From Mucilaginibacter paludis DSM 18603 (lineage in GTDB: Bacteria > Bacteroidota > Bacteroidia > Sphingobacteriales > Sphingobacteriaceae), in the NCBI RefSeq assembly GCF_000166195.2, contig NZ_CM001403.1:744001-808000 (forward strand): DNA of 64,000 nt, written 5' to 3'. The notes below the pieces were generated by a model. It was not told where the DNA came from and searched no databases. It saw only the letters and a program-made list of their open reading frames with translations. Below are positions 16,502 to 24,730 of this stretch, piece after piece (position 1 is the first letter of the stretch; every line of letters starts with the position of its first letter). The position numbers and the translations under genes are program-made.

Positions 16502-16527
16502 GGTTCGAATTCTGCCCACTCTCAGGA
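16502..16527 (+). repeat. tRNA T-arm-like repeat, copy C
   Basis: Begins GGTTCGAATTCTGCCCACTC and ends TCAGGA. It is the copy most like a tRNA 3' end, because a good rho-independent terminator follows 8 bp later, as is usual after tRNA genes. The preceding 80 bp cannot fold into a tRNA body. Confidence 0.6.
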
Positions 16528-16534
16528 GCCATAG

Positions 16535-16572
16535 TGGGCAAGCACGAAAATTCGGTCTCTTGCCCATTTTTT
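16535..16572 (+). terminator. Rho-independent terminator after repeat C
   Basis: TGGGCAAG (16535-16542) pairs with CTTGCCCA (16559-16566) and is followed by six T residues on the + strand. It is about 310 bp beyond the AraC stop, so it more likely belonged to whatever transcript once ended at repeat C. Confidence 0.75.
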
Positions 16573-16712
16573 GCTCATTAATTCGTAGTTAATCAGGTAA
16601 ATACAAGAGTATGAATCCTTGCGTTGGCGATTCGATGTTGCAGGTATTCAAAGGTGAACCGTCAGCGTTCCTCGCTCTCCAAAAATCACCAAAGTGATGA
16701 CACCATAAACAT

Positions 16713-17084
16713 CTAAGGCTTATCCCGATTGTTATTTTGCTTAATTTTTGTTCTATGTTTCAAACCGAACTCAATTAAGGAATTAATTACTGGTTGGGTT
16801 TCTATAGCGTGACTGGTAATAGCATAAGAAACGGTCACTGGTTTTGTGCTGTTCACGGTTCGTGTGATAAGTAAATTCTCCTCCAGTTGCTGTAGTTCTT
16901 TTGAAAGTACTTTTGGAGTTATTCCTCCTGCCGTTTCTTGTAAATCTTTGAATCGCATGGTGCCGAAATTGTATAGATTCAGCAAAATGCAAAATTTCCA
17001 TTTACCACTTAATAACTCAATCGCATCTTTTAAAGCTAACATGTTCTGATCATACAAGTCGGCTTCACATTCTTGAATTTCCAT
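16713..17084 (-). CDS. HxlR family transcriptional regulator
   Basis: 123 residues from ATG 17084. An upstream in-frame start at 17120 falls within the predicted -7 element and is rejected. It is a single winged-helix domain with the HxlR hallmarks: an N-terminal Cys (QECEADLY), LLSGKWKFCILLNL, then MRFKDLQETAGGITPKVLSK and LQQLEENLLITR. HxlR proteins respond to electrophiles or aldehydes, in some cases through a Cys. It is divergent from the SDR gene at 17236 with overlapping promoters, so it very probably represses that gene. Confidence 0.9.
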   Translation of the reverse strand: MEIQECEADLYDQNMLALKDAIELLSGKWKFCILLNLYNFGTMRFKDLQETAGGITPKVLSKELQQLEENLLITRTVNSTKPVTVSYAITSHAIETQPVINSLIEFGLKHRTKIKQNNNRDKP

Positions 17085-17117
17085 ATTAATAGTCACTATC
17101 CTTAAGGTAACGCATAG

Positions 17118-17146
17118 CAAAAGTAAAGTAATAGCAGTTAATTTTG
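17118..17146. promoter_or_regulatory. Back-to-back promoters of hxlR-type gene and SDR gene
   Basis: Leftward TACTTTTG at 17125-17118 and rightward TAATTTTG at 17139-17146, both exact TAnnTTTG matches, separated by 13 bp. A regulator bound here would block both, consistent with autoregulation by the HxlR protein. The rightward transcript has a leader of about 80 nt. Confidence 0.55.
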
Positions 17147-17235
17147 TATAAAATAAAACACTAAAAGTTTCGAAAAATTCAGATTAGTAATTGAAAGAAA
17201 CTTAAAAAGCTTAACTAACAATAAAAATATTTTCA

Positions 17236-18027
17236 ATGCAAAACGAACAGAATTACAACAACGAACTTAAAGGTAAAATTGCGCTTGTAACAGGTGGAAC
17301 AAAAGGTATAGGTAAGGCAATTGCTGACAAGTTAACGCAGGCAGGCGCGAAAGTTATCGTGGTAGCCAGGAATCACGGCCAAAAACCTAATCCGGAACAC
17401 CACTTTCTTGCTGGAGATATATCTAATGCTCAAGACACCGAAGCTTTAGTAAAAGAAATCGTGGATAAATTTGGTAAAGTTGACATTTTAATAAATAACG
17501 TCGGCGGACTGAACAGTCCCGGGGGTGGATACAGTGTGTTAACTGATGAACATTGGGAAAAGGACCTACAGGTTAATCTACTATCCGCAGTTCGTCTGGA
17601 CAGACTCTTATTACCATTGATGACTGCGCAAAAAGACGGTGTAATAATTCATATATCCTCCACCAGCGGCCTGGTACCGCAGTGGGAGGCTAATTTGGTC
17701 TATGGCGTGGCAAAGTCAGCTCTGAACACATACAGCAAATCGCTATCTAACGAAGTTGCCAATAAAGGCATAAGAGTATTGACCGTTTCGCCAGGACCTG
17801 TTAAAACCGAAGGCATGGAGGCATTTTTAAACGGCTATGCTAATAATGCAGGTATCTCGGTAGAACAGATGACTCAGACAATGATGGACAAGATTGGCGG
17901 CATACCGATGGGACGAATGGCAGAACCTACGGAGGTTGCGGAACTTGTTTGCTTTTTAGTCTCACCAAAAGCTTCTTATTTAACTGGTGCAAATTATTTG
18001 ATAGACGGTGGTAATATCCCATTATAA
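17236..18027 (+). CDS. SDR family oxidoreductase
   Basis: 263 residues. Cofactor loop TGGTKGIG (19-26), NNVGG near 87, Ser in HISSTSG, YGVAK with Tyr156 and Lys160, and the C-terminal end SYLTGANYLIDGG of the classical FabG-like branch. VVARNH after strand 2 fits NADP(H). The full-length classical SDR substitutes NNVGG for NNAG, which is common in this subgroup. It is under control of the divergent HxlR gene. Substrate unknown. Confidence 0.93.
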   Translation: MQNEQNYNNELKGKIALVTGGTKGIGKAIADKLTQAGAKVIVVARNHGQKPNPEHHFLAGDISNAQDTEALVKEIVDKFGKVDILINNVGGLNSPGGGYSVLTDEHWEKDLQVNLLSAVRLDRLLLPLMTAQKDGVIIHISSTSGLVPQWEANLVYGVAKSALNTYSKSLSNEVANKGIRVLTVSPGPVKTEGMEAFLNGYANNAGISVEQMTQTMMDKIGGIPMGRMAEPTEVAELVCFLVSPKASYLTGANYLIDGGNIPL

Positions 18028-18266
18028 TAATTGGCCGATACGATTATTTATAGGTGACGCTGAATTACCTATGAATGATTGCAGCATGCCTGTCAATTAT
18101 CCACGCTGTTCCCCAATCTTTTTTTTGAATGGCAGCGAGTAACTATGATTTTTTAGACACAATAGAAAATAAGCATACCGAGTCCGCGGAACCCGCCCAT
18201 CAATTCAAGAATCTGCTTTCAATAGTATAACTACTCATTATCAAGGGAAAAAAATCATTTTGAATT

Positions 18267-18298
18267 TGCAAAGGTAACCTTATAAGGTTACCTTTGCA
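18267..18298. promoter_or_regulatory. 32-bp perfect palindrome overlapping the marR promoter
   Basis: The half-site TGCAAAGGTAACCTTA is followed immediately by its exact reverse complement, with no spacer and no mismatch. The right half contains TACCTTTG (18289-18296), an exact -7 element, and by symmetry the left half contains the same element on the minus strand. The ATG of the MarR gene is at 18301. A MarR dimer bound here would cover the promoter, so this is a strong candidate autoregulatory operator. The short distance to the ATG implies a leaderless or very short leader mRNA. Confidence 0.8.
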
Positions 18299-18300
18299 TT

Positions 18301-18729
18301 ATGAAAAACAAGCAAATTGCATCAACTTTAAGGTCGGCTATATCCAAAATCAATAAAAGATTACGTAAACAGATGAACGCCGCAGGAAGCTTATCTATGT
18401 CTGAAATAGATACTTTATCCTATCTCTATAACACCGAATCACTTCCCCCCTCAGAATTGGCGGAGCTGATTAAGATTAAAGGACAATCTATGTCGGAAAT
18501 CATTTCCCGTCTTGAGGCCAGCGGAATTATCCTGAAAATCAGGTCACAGACCGATAAAAGAAAATTTGAAGTTTCCCTGACGGAACAAGGGAGAGTGCTG
18601 GTAGAAGAAACCCGATACGAACGTGACGGATGGCTAAGTTCAGCGATAGCAGAACTGCTAACTGATCAGGAAAAGGAAATCCTTGTGTCAGCCGCCACCT
18701 TGCTTGAAAAACTAAGTGACTTTCAATAA
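18301..18729 (+). CDS. MarR family transcriptional regulator
   Basis: 142 residues. The winged helix is at LPPSELAELIKIKGQSMSEI and the wing at RSQTDKRKFEVSLTEQGRVL, with flanking dimerisation helices: the MarR layout and size. It is the first gene of a four-gene operon (regulator, isochorismatase-like hydrolase, MFS exporter, epoxide hydrolase), the usual set-up for derepression by a phenolic or drug-like ligand. A perfect palindrome overlaps its promoter. Internal ATGs exist, but the first one keeps the full N-terminal helix. Confidence 0.92.
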   Translation: MKNKQIASTLRSAISKINKRLRKQMNAAGSLSMSEIDTLSYLYNTESLPPSELAELIKIKGQSMSEIISRLEASGIILKIRSQTDKRKFEVSLTEQGRVLVEETRYERDGWLSSAIAELLTDQEKEILVSAATLLEKLSDFQ

Positions 18730-18754
18730 GTAAAAATTAGTATCTCAACAACAT

Positions 18755-19360
18755 ATGATAACTCAAATAGATCCTAAAACGGCGCTGGTAGTAATCGACC
18801 TTCAGAAAGGCATCGTCAATTTACCTTTGGTTCATCCTGTAGAAGCAATTATTAACAATTCTATTAAGCTAATCAGGGCGTTTCGTTCAAAGAACCTGCC
18901 CGTAGTAATTGTAAAAGTCAACCCGTTGGGTGCAAGCTGGACACAGACCAGAGTTGACGAACCATCTGCACCAAAAAGTGAAGACCAGATCATACAGGCG
19001 CGAACCACCATGCAGTTAGCTGGTTTTTTTGACATTGTACCGGAACTCGAGACCAGGCCCGACGATATTTTCATTACCAAAACCACCTGGGGGGCTTTTT
19101 ATCATACGGAATTGCATGAACTCCTTAAGAGGCTTCATATCACTGGTATAGTCTTAGCTGGTATAGCAACCAGCATAGGGGTAGAAGGAACAGCCAGGCA
19201 GGCGAGCGAACTGGGTTACAATCTATCTTTTGCCAATGATGCAATTACTGATATGCATAGCTCCGCACATGAACACAGCATCACCAAAATCTTCCCGCGT
19301 ATAGGAGAAGTGGGTGATACCATAGCGATTATCGAAAAAGTTAATGCATTAATGCCATGA
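18755..19360 (+). CDS. Isochorismatase-like hydrolase with Gly at the catalytic Cys position
   Basis: 201 residues with the Rossmann-like isochorismatase fold. Asp15 (VVIDLQKG) and Lys109 (ITKTTWGAFY) of the catalytic triad are present. The third segment reads AGIATSIGVEGTARQA, where cysteine hydrolases have Cys in the T-N-x-C-V position; here it is Gly142. True isochorismatases (EntB type) also lack the Cys, so vinyl-ether hydrolysis is more plausible than amidase action. Second gene of the MarR operon; its stop overlaps the MFS start. Confidence 0.88.
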   Translation: MITQIDPKTALVVIDLQKGIVNLPLVHPVEAIINNSIKLIRAFRSKNLPVVIVKVNPLGASWTQTRVDEPSAPKSEDQIIQARTTMQLAGFFDIVPELETRPDDIFITKTTWGAFYHTELHELLKRLHITGIVLAGIATSIGVEGTARQASELGYNLSFANDAITDMHSSAHEHSITKIFPRIGEVGDTIAIIEKVNALMP

Positions 19361-20751
19361 GCAAGGAATTGCAAAAAGACCGTATTCCATGGAGGTTTAT
19401 GTTGCCGCTCGTATTGAGCACGATGTTAAACCCCTTGAATTCCACCATGCTGGCTACCGCGTTGATTACGTTATGCAGCTCGTTAAAAATCAGTGTTGGC
19501 GAGGGCGCCGTACTAATCACGTCGTTGTATGTAACCGCAACAGTTGCCCAGCCGCTCATGGGACGCCTGGCTGATATTTACAGCCCCAGGAAAATAAATA
19601 CGATTGGCTTTTACCTGGTATTACTTGCATCAGTACTTGGCATTGCAGCACCTAATTTAGGTTGGCTCATCGTTTCGCGGGTCGTGCTCGGCATTGGGAC
19701 TTCTGCTGCCTATCCTTCAGCAATCGCGCTCATCAACAAGGAGTACGCAGGTAAAAATCGAACCGTGCCCGGTAATATCCTTGGTATCGTTGCTGTCTCA
19801 AGCCAGGTAAGTATGATTCTGGGCCCAACCCTGGGCGGTTTACTTTCTCAGGCGTTCGGTTGGCGTGGTATATTATTCATTAATATCCCTTGGGTTATTG
19901 CAGGCCTGCTGTTGTCACGCGGCATTCCGGATTTCCCCGTCGAGAAGGCAAATCGTAGCAAATGTTTCGTCGAAATGGTGGATTTAGTGGGTGTCCTGTT
20001 ATTCACGTCATTTCTGCTCGCTATGCTATATGTGCTAACGGAGCATCATTTTTTGATGTTCTCTGCTGCTGGAGCAACCATGCTTTTTGGATCGCTGATA
20101 TTTTGGGAATGGCATCAAAAGCAGCCCTTTATTGATATCCGGTTATTGGTGGGTAAACCTGCATTGTCGCTGGTCTATGTAAGGACCCTTGCTACGAACT
20201 ATATCCTATATATTTTATTAAACGCAGTTCCGCAATGGATACAGACTGTTAAACATATCGGACCGGCTCGCAGCGGTCTGATTATGTTGCCTATGACCGC
20301 CATGGCTATAGGGGTCGGCCTCCTGGTATCCAGGATAAACAGGCCTGTAATGCAAAATGTGCTTGGAGTTACAGTAATGCTTGTCGCCTGCGCGGGTGTA
20401 ATATCATTCAAAGAATCAATGTCTGTGCTGGCCGTTACAGGTTTTCTGTTGATCGTCGGTATCGCTGATGGTATAAACATGATCGCCAACCAATCATTAC
20501 TGGACCGGGAAGCCCCCCTGGAACAAAAAGGGGTTTCATTCGGATTATACCGGACTGCAGGTTATATCGGTGCGATCCTCGCCGGCAGTCAACTAAAGGT
20601 GATTTTTCACCAGGGAGTAACTGATAGGGCTTTTCACCATATTGGATATTTCGCTTTGATCTCCGGTTTCATTTTATTGCTGTTACTGATACCGCTTTTT
20701 ATACTAAAAACACCGTCGGCAGGAAAAGGCTACCGTGGTGCCGTATCATAA
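19357..20751 (+). CDS. MFS transporter, DHA2-like (multidrug efflux)
   Basis: 464 residues with 12-14 hydrophobic segments. Motif A is seen as GRLADIYSPRKI after the second segment, and motif C-like glycine/proline residues in MILGPTLGGLLSQAFGWRGI of segment 5, the antiporter mark of the drug:H+ families. It starts with ATGA overlapping the hydrolase stop (4 bp), so the two are translationally coupled. In a MarR operon it would export the inducing compound. Confidence 0.9.
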   Translation: MSKELQKDRIPWRFMLPLVLSTMLNPLNSTMLATALITLCSSLKISVGEGAVLITSLYVTATVAQPLMGRLADIYSPRKINTIGFYLVLLASVLGIAAPNLGWLIVSRVVLGIGTSAAYPSAIALINKEYAGKNRTVPGNILGIVAVSSQVSMILGPTLGGLLSQAFGWRGILFINIPWVIAGLLLSRGIPDFPVEKANRSKCFVEMVDLVGVLLFTSFLLAMLYVLTEHHFLMFSAAGATMLFGSLIFWEWHQKQPFIDIRLLVGKPALSLVYVRTLATNYILYILLNAVPQWIQTVKHIGPARSGLIMLPMTAMAIGVGLLVSRINRPVMQNVLGVTVMLVACAGVISFKESMSVLAVTGFLLIVGIADGINMIANQSLLDREAPLEQKGVSFGLYRTAGYIGAILAGSQLKVIFHQGVTDRAFHHIGYFALISGFILLLLLIPLFILKTPSAGKGYRGAVS

Positions 20752-20796
20752 ATAAACAAGAAAACAATAAATCTAATTTATACAACCATAGTTAAA

Positions 20797-21933
20797 ATGA
20801 AGATCAGCCCTTTTAAAGTTCATATTTCTGATGCCTCATTAGCGGACTTGAAATCCCGCATTGAACATACCCGCTGGCCGGATAGTTCGCCTGAAGATGG
20901 ATGGTCGTCAGGAACCAGTCTGGTTTATTTACAGCAACTTGCGGCATACTGGGCAACAACATTTTCCTGGAGGCAGGTTGAGTGTCATATAAACTCCTAC
21001 CCGAATTTCATAGCAGAGATAGATGGCTTCGACATTCATTTTATATACATCAAAGGGAAGAGCGCGCAGTCGCTGCCGATGATCATCACTCATGGCTGGC
21101 CCGGCTCTTTTTTAGAAATGTTAACTATCGTTCCGTACTTGATCGACGGCGATGGGCTGACATTTGACCTGGTTATACCCTCGATACCGGGTTTTGGATT
21201 TTCAGGTAACCCGGGCCAGAAGGGTTGCAACAGCGCCAGGGTCGCCGAATTATGGCACCAACTGATGAGCGGTTTAGGCTATACCAGGTACGCTGTTCAA
21301 GGAGGGGATGTTGGTGCAGGTATAGGAACCTGCCTTGCCATGCAGCATCCAGAAGCGGTAATTGGTTTGCACCTGAATTACATACCCGGATCTTATAAGC
21401 CGCATCTTCCGAAGGGTGATTGTTTTACAAGCGAAGAAATAGCCTTTAGCCAAACTTTAAACGAATGGCTGACAAATGAAGGGGCTTATTCACATTTGCA
21501 TGGTACTAAGCCGCAAACATTGGCCTACGGTTTAAACGATTCACCGGTAGGCTTAGCGGCCTGGATACTGGAAAAGAATTATGCTTGGAGCGGTCACGAT
21601 GGCTATATCGAAAGCGTCCTTTCCAAAGATGAACTTTTGGCCAATATCACTTTGTACTGGTTTACCCAAACGCTACCCTCATCAATACGCCTTTACCGGG
21701 AAAACAGATTGCAGCCAACGTTGATTTTCAGGGAGGGACAATATGTTAGCACACCGGTAGCTTTTATCCGTTTCCCTAAGGAACTGCCTACACCTCCGCG
21801 CAGTTACGTTGAACGAGGATACAACATTCGGCAATGGACGCAAGCGCCCACAGGTGGCCATTTTGCCGCCTGGGAACAGCCCCGGATTTTAAGTGATGAC
21901 ATCAGGCAGTTTTTTAAAATACAGGTTGTTTAA
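20797..21933 (+). CDS. Epoxide hydrolase (EHN-domain type)
   Basis: 378 residues, the usual length for the microsomal/juvenile-hormone type. The N-terminal EHN domain (PFKVHISDASLADLKSRIEH, then TRWPDSS) wraps the alpha/beta hydrolase core. Oxyanion loop HGWPGS (99-104), nucleophile Asp171 in GGDVGAGIG, base His in TGGHFAAWEQP near 357, and two cap tyrosines are expected. It hydrolyses epoxides to diols. Last gene of the MarR operon, 45 bp after the transporter. Confidence 0.93.
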   Translation: MKISPFKVHISDASLADLKSRIEHTRWPDSSPEDGWSSGTSLVYLQQLAAYWATTFSWRQVECHINSYPNFIAEIDGFDIHFIYIKGKSAQSLPMIITHGWPGSFLEMLTIVPYLIDGDGLTFDLVIPSIPGFGFSGNPGQKGCNSARVAELWHQLMSGLGYTRYAVQGGDVGAGIGTCLAMQHPEAVIGLHLNYIPGSYKPHLPKGDCFTSEEIAFSQTLNEWLTNEGAYSHLHGTKPQTLAYGLNDSPVGLAAWILEKNYAWSGHDGYIESVLSKDELLANITLYWFTQTLPSSIRLYRENRLQPTLIFREGQYVSTPVAFIRFPKELPTPPRSYVERGYNIRQWTQAPTGGHFAAWEQPRILSDDIRQFFKIQVV

Positions 21934-21968
21934 AACATGATATTGTTACTTTTACTGGAAAGATAACG

Positions 21969-22244
21969 TTACGACGCAAGGTACTCAACAATTTTTCCAG
22001 GATAAATTGCATCTTTCGTGTGGAAGGTGCTGGCATCCCCGGCCTGAAGGAACACCCGCTGGATAAGGCTATAGCATAGCAGGCGGTCGCTATTGTATTT
22101 AGGTAGTTTTAATTTCCTGTTGATCTCTTTGTTATAAGCCTCCTGCGAAAGGTTTTGATTAACTTTAGCATACCGGATAATCGCCAGGATTACCTTTGCC
22201 AATCCTTCCTTTTTTGAATCAAACAAAAATGTTTCTTCGTCCAT
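21969..22244 (-). CDS. Small protein of unknown function
   Basis: 91 residues, acidic start (MDEETFLFDSKKEG) followed by predicted helices (LAKVILAIIRYAK, YSLIQRVFLQAGDA). There are no Cys-rich or membrane segments and no recognised family. Composition is protein-like and the ATG is clean, but I see no matching promoter element. It is convergent with the epoxide hydrolase gene. It could be a fragment of a longer helical protein. Confidence 0.5.
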   Translation of the reverse strand: MDEETFLFDSKKEGLAKVILAIIRYAKVNQNLSQEAYNKEINRKLKLPKYNSDRLLCYSLIQRVFLQAGDASTFHTKDAIYPGKIVEYLAS

Positions 22245-22672
22245 CGGTAAATCAGTATCAAGTAGAATCTAATCAATAAAGATAAAAGAAATTTAAATCG
22301 CCTAATGCTAAGAGCTAAGTACTTTTATGCGCTTTATTAAATTTTTCTGGGTTTTTCCGGGCGGCTTCGGCGATAAATAAAACAGATCAATGCCTGAAGA
22401 ATTTTCATCTCACCAAAAAAGGTAAAAACGGCACTAAGTTTCCGATTGCGCTCTCCCAGAGAAAGGGTTAAATTCCATTAATTCTGTCAATTATATTTTT
22501 CGCATTTATAATCGCCTCAACATCAGTAACAAAAGTCGACCAATTGCGTGTCCCTTCTACTTAAGGAAACACCACATCACTGTTATTTCCTTTTTCATAC
22601 CAATAAAATCCTATAAATCAATATGTTAAAGTAAGCATCTGTAGATCATATCCTCCGGATTTTTACACACAT
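22245..22672. other. AT-rich intergenic region upstream of the second insertion sequence
   Basis: 428 bp without a supported gene. The minus strand at about 22330-22375 has a short run reading AEAARKNPEKFNK that could be the end of a lost gene; this is weak. The region ends in CAT, the target duplication of the insertion sequence. Confidence 0.4.
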
Positions 22673-22678
22673 TGTCAC

Positions 22679-22760
22679 GTCCTGAAAAAGGTTTACACAT
22701 TTTACTGATTAATCCTGTTTCAAGTTTACACTTTATTTTAGTCCTGTAATGGGTTTACAG
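22679..22760 (+). repeat. Three degenerate copies of the IS end motif
   Basis: Inside the left end of the element, GTCCTGAAAAAGGTTTACAC (22679), ATCCTGTTTCAAGTTTACAC (22712) and GTCCTGTAATGGGTTTACAG (22741) share the pattern xTCCTG-n6/7-GTTTACA with spacings of 33 and 29 bp. The right end has a single copy. They are probably repeated transposase-binding sites. Confidence 0.6.
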
Positions 22761-22904
22761 TTTTATAAAGATAAAGAATAACTGTTGTTGTTTGCTTGTA
22801 GTGTTGGAATGTGGGAAACTCCTTCAGTTTTCCATATTCCAACACGTTTTTCTTTTTTTGCTTCTTTTTTTCTTTTTGTTATCTCCTTTCTTTTTGTTTA
22901 AAAG

Positions 22905-23807
22905 CTATGCCATCACTTTTGCTGTCGGATGGTTAAGCAGATTTCTCCACCGGCGCTTGATCGGGCCGGTTTGCGTGTGCGCCTTTTCCGGTGTCATCAT
23001 ATCCACGCTGCTGTGCGGCCTCATCCGGTTGTAAATATCGATGGCTATTTTTGCCGAACACTGCGCTTGATTACTATTCGAATAAGCATCTTCAAGCAGC
23101 TCCTGTTTAAGTATCCCGTTCACTCTTTCTGCAATAGCGTTGTCTTTGGGGTTGCCGCTTTGGGTCATGCTGATATTGATAGTATTAGATTTTAATAAGG
23201 TTACATAGCCGTCGCTACAGTATTGTGAGCCACGATCGGAATGATGTATTAATGGCTTATCGCTTGCCCTCCCTTTTAACGCCATTTCCAAGGCTGTCAG
23301 CGGCCCCTCTGCCGACAAATCAATATGCATACAGAAGCCAACAATCTTACGGCTATAAGCATCCGTTATCAGGCTCAGGTAAGCGAACTTCTTCTTTCTC
23401 AGACGTATGTAGGTAATATCACTTACCCATAACTCATCTGCGCGGCTTAACCTGATGTCCTTTATAAGGTCGGGATATTTCTTCATCCAGTGATTGGAAT
23501 CTGTTGTTTGGGGCTGACTGCGCCTTCTCTTTACAATCAGTAAATCATTTTCCCGCAACAAGTCAAAAAGCAGATCCCTGCATATATACATGTCATGACC
23601 TTCCATAAATGGTTCCATCATCACATGCAGTTTCCGGCATCCAAGCCGAGGCTGAAAAGTACGGTGATAGAGTACTTGCTGGATAAGCAGGTCCTCCTCA
23701 AGCGATTTTTTGCCTGACAATTTCTGGTGCTGATAGTACGCCTGCGGTGAATGACCAAGCAGTCTGCAAAACCCACGAAGACCGCGTGGGCAACTTTGCA
23801 TTTTCAT
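22905..23807 (-). CDS. IS3-family transposase OrfB (DDE integrase core)
   Basis: 300 residues. The N-terminal HTH_21-like region (RLLGHSPQAYYQHQKLSGKK) is followed by the catalytic core with Asp in ELWVSDITYI, Asp in IHHSDRGSQY and Glu in NAIAERVNGILK, and the family C-terminal YNRMRPHSSVDMMTPEKAH. All three acidic residues are present and the frame is intact. Its ATG overlaps the end of orfA by 4 bp, so expression may rely on translational coupling rather than a fused product. Confidence 0.94.
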   Translation of the reverse strand: MKMQSCPRGLRGFCRLLGHSPQAYYQHQKLSGKKSLEEDLLIQQVLYHRTFQPRLGCRKLHVMMEPFMEGHDMYICRDLLFDLLRENDLLIVKRRRSQPQTTDSNHWMKKYPDLIKDIRLSRADELWVSDITYIRLRKKKFAYLSLITDAYSRKIVGFCMHIDLSAEGPLTALEMALKGRASDKPLIHHSDRGSQYCSDGYVTLLKSNTINISMTQSGNPKDNAIAERVNGILKQELLEDAYSNSNQAQCSAKIAIDIYNRMRPHSSVDMMTPEKAHTQTGPIKRRWRNLLNHPTAKVMA

Positions 23808-24127
23808 TTGGACTGCCTGGTGCCATGTTTTTTTCGCAGGTCGATGCCGAGCTCCTTACTGGATATATCGAGCATAAAATCCTGCAACTCGATCTTTAGC
23901 CGCGCCTCGCGTAATTCCTTTTTCAGTAGATTTATGTCATCAGGTATCGGTAATTCTTCCTTCACCACCCGGACTATTTCTCTGGCTTTTTTTGGCTTAT
24001 TATGTTTTGACATCACAATACGATGTACTTGATCACGGCTTATTCCGTACTTCGCTGCTAATATACGGTAACCTAATCCTCCTTCATTATGATCATAAAG
24101 GATTGCTGACACATTTTTATATTCCAT
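23804..24127 (-). CDS. IS3-family transposase OrfA (helix-turn-helix)
   Basis: 107 residues: an HTH at GLGYRILAAKYGISRDQVHR (about 18-37), a basic KHNKPKKAR stretch and a C-terminal helix (INLLKKELREARLKIELQDF) that would multimerise. This is the standard OrfA layout. The start lies about 40 bp inside the right inverted repeat. Confidence 0.9.
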   Translation of the reverse strand: MEYKNVSAILYDHNEGGLGYRILAAKYGISRDQVHRIVMSKHNKPKKAREIVRVVKEELPIPDDINLLKKELREARLKIELQDFMLDISSKELGIDLRKKHGTRQSK

Positions 24128-24220
24128 TTTTGGTTTATTTAATGTGTAAACCTATTTCAGGACTAGACACATCAAACAATCTTTTTCATCATTTGTTAAT
24201 TAGCTTCAAGCGAACAATCT

Positions 24221-24730
24221 ATGAAAAATCTAACCGCTCTATTGATTGCCTTTATTTTTTTATCTGTTACTTTCACAAAAGCAACCTATGCACAGAATGA
24301 AGAAAACCGCATGAAGATGCAGATGACCATCAGCTACGGCGGTAAGACAATCGTTACAGAACTAAATTCTGTAGCCACGGCGCTTACACGCGGCTATGAT
24401 GAGCAACCGGCTGCCCCCGCTGTTAAAGATTCGCTTAAAAGCAAACTTCCGGCAAATCCCGGCACGGTGTATCTAACGGTAGACGCAAAAAAGATAGGTG
24501 ATGAATTGTTAACAGTTTTTGCTAAAAAGCAAAACCATTTCGATGGCTCCATCAGTATTGTAGATTCTTACGGCAAAAACCCACCCCGCACTATCAAATT
24601 TAAACGGGCGAGCCTGTACAGCTATTCAGAACAGCTGTCAACCGGTACGTACAGCGATTCCTTTGGTGCTTATGCTATTTCCCTTAACTGCCAGGAGATC
24701 TCCATCAACGGCATTACCATTGAGCAGTAA
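24221..24730 (+). CDS. Secreted protein of unknown function (weak Hcp/TssD-like C-terminus)
   Basis: 169 residues with a clear signal peptide (MKNLTALLIAFIFLS.., cleavage near TYAQ at 25). The mature part has beta-rich segments; the last 60 residues (PRTIKFKRASLYSYSEQ, then AYAISLNCQEISINGI) resemble in pattern the end of Bacteroidota Hcp/TssD tube proteins, but real TssD proteins lack signal peptides and no other type VI secretion gene is nearby, so I do not assign that role. The insertion sequence ends 51 bp upstream. The 879-aa protein gene follows 150 bp downstream. Confidence 0.65.
   Translation: MKNLTALLIAFIFLSVTFTKATYAQNEENRMKMQMTISYGGKTIVTELNSVATALTRGYDEQPAAPAVKDSLKSKLPANPGTVYLTVDAKKIGDELLTVFAKKQNHFDGSISIVDSYGKNPPRTIKFKRASLYSYSEQLSTGTYSDSFGAYAISLNCQEISINGITIEQ

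Larger units (their letters stand above)
22673..24169 (-). mobile_element. IS3-family insertion sequence with 3-bp target duplication
   Basis: 1,497 bp. Left end TGTCACGTCCTGAAAAAGG and right end (minus strand) TGTCTAGTCCTGAAATAGG continue together through TTTACACAT: 28 bp with three mismatches, starting TG and ending CA. CAT stands immediately outside both ends (22670-22672 and 24170-24172), the 3-bp duplication expected for IS3. Two leftward frames (orfA, orfB) fill most of it. Different from the IS150-like element at 486-1947. It inserted about 50 bp upstream of the gene at 24221 and may have displaced that gene's promoter. Confidence 0.92.

Noticed and set aside
16440..16527. Complete tRNA gene ending at repeat C
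   Set aside because: The upstream 75 bp cannot form D and anticodon arms or pair with an acceptor stem.
24221..24730. Type VI secretion tube protein (TssD/Hcp)
   Set aside because: Only the C-terminal pattern is similar; the protein has a Sec signal peptide and no other T6SS gene is present in the window.
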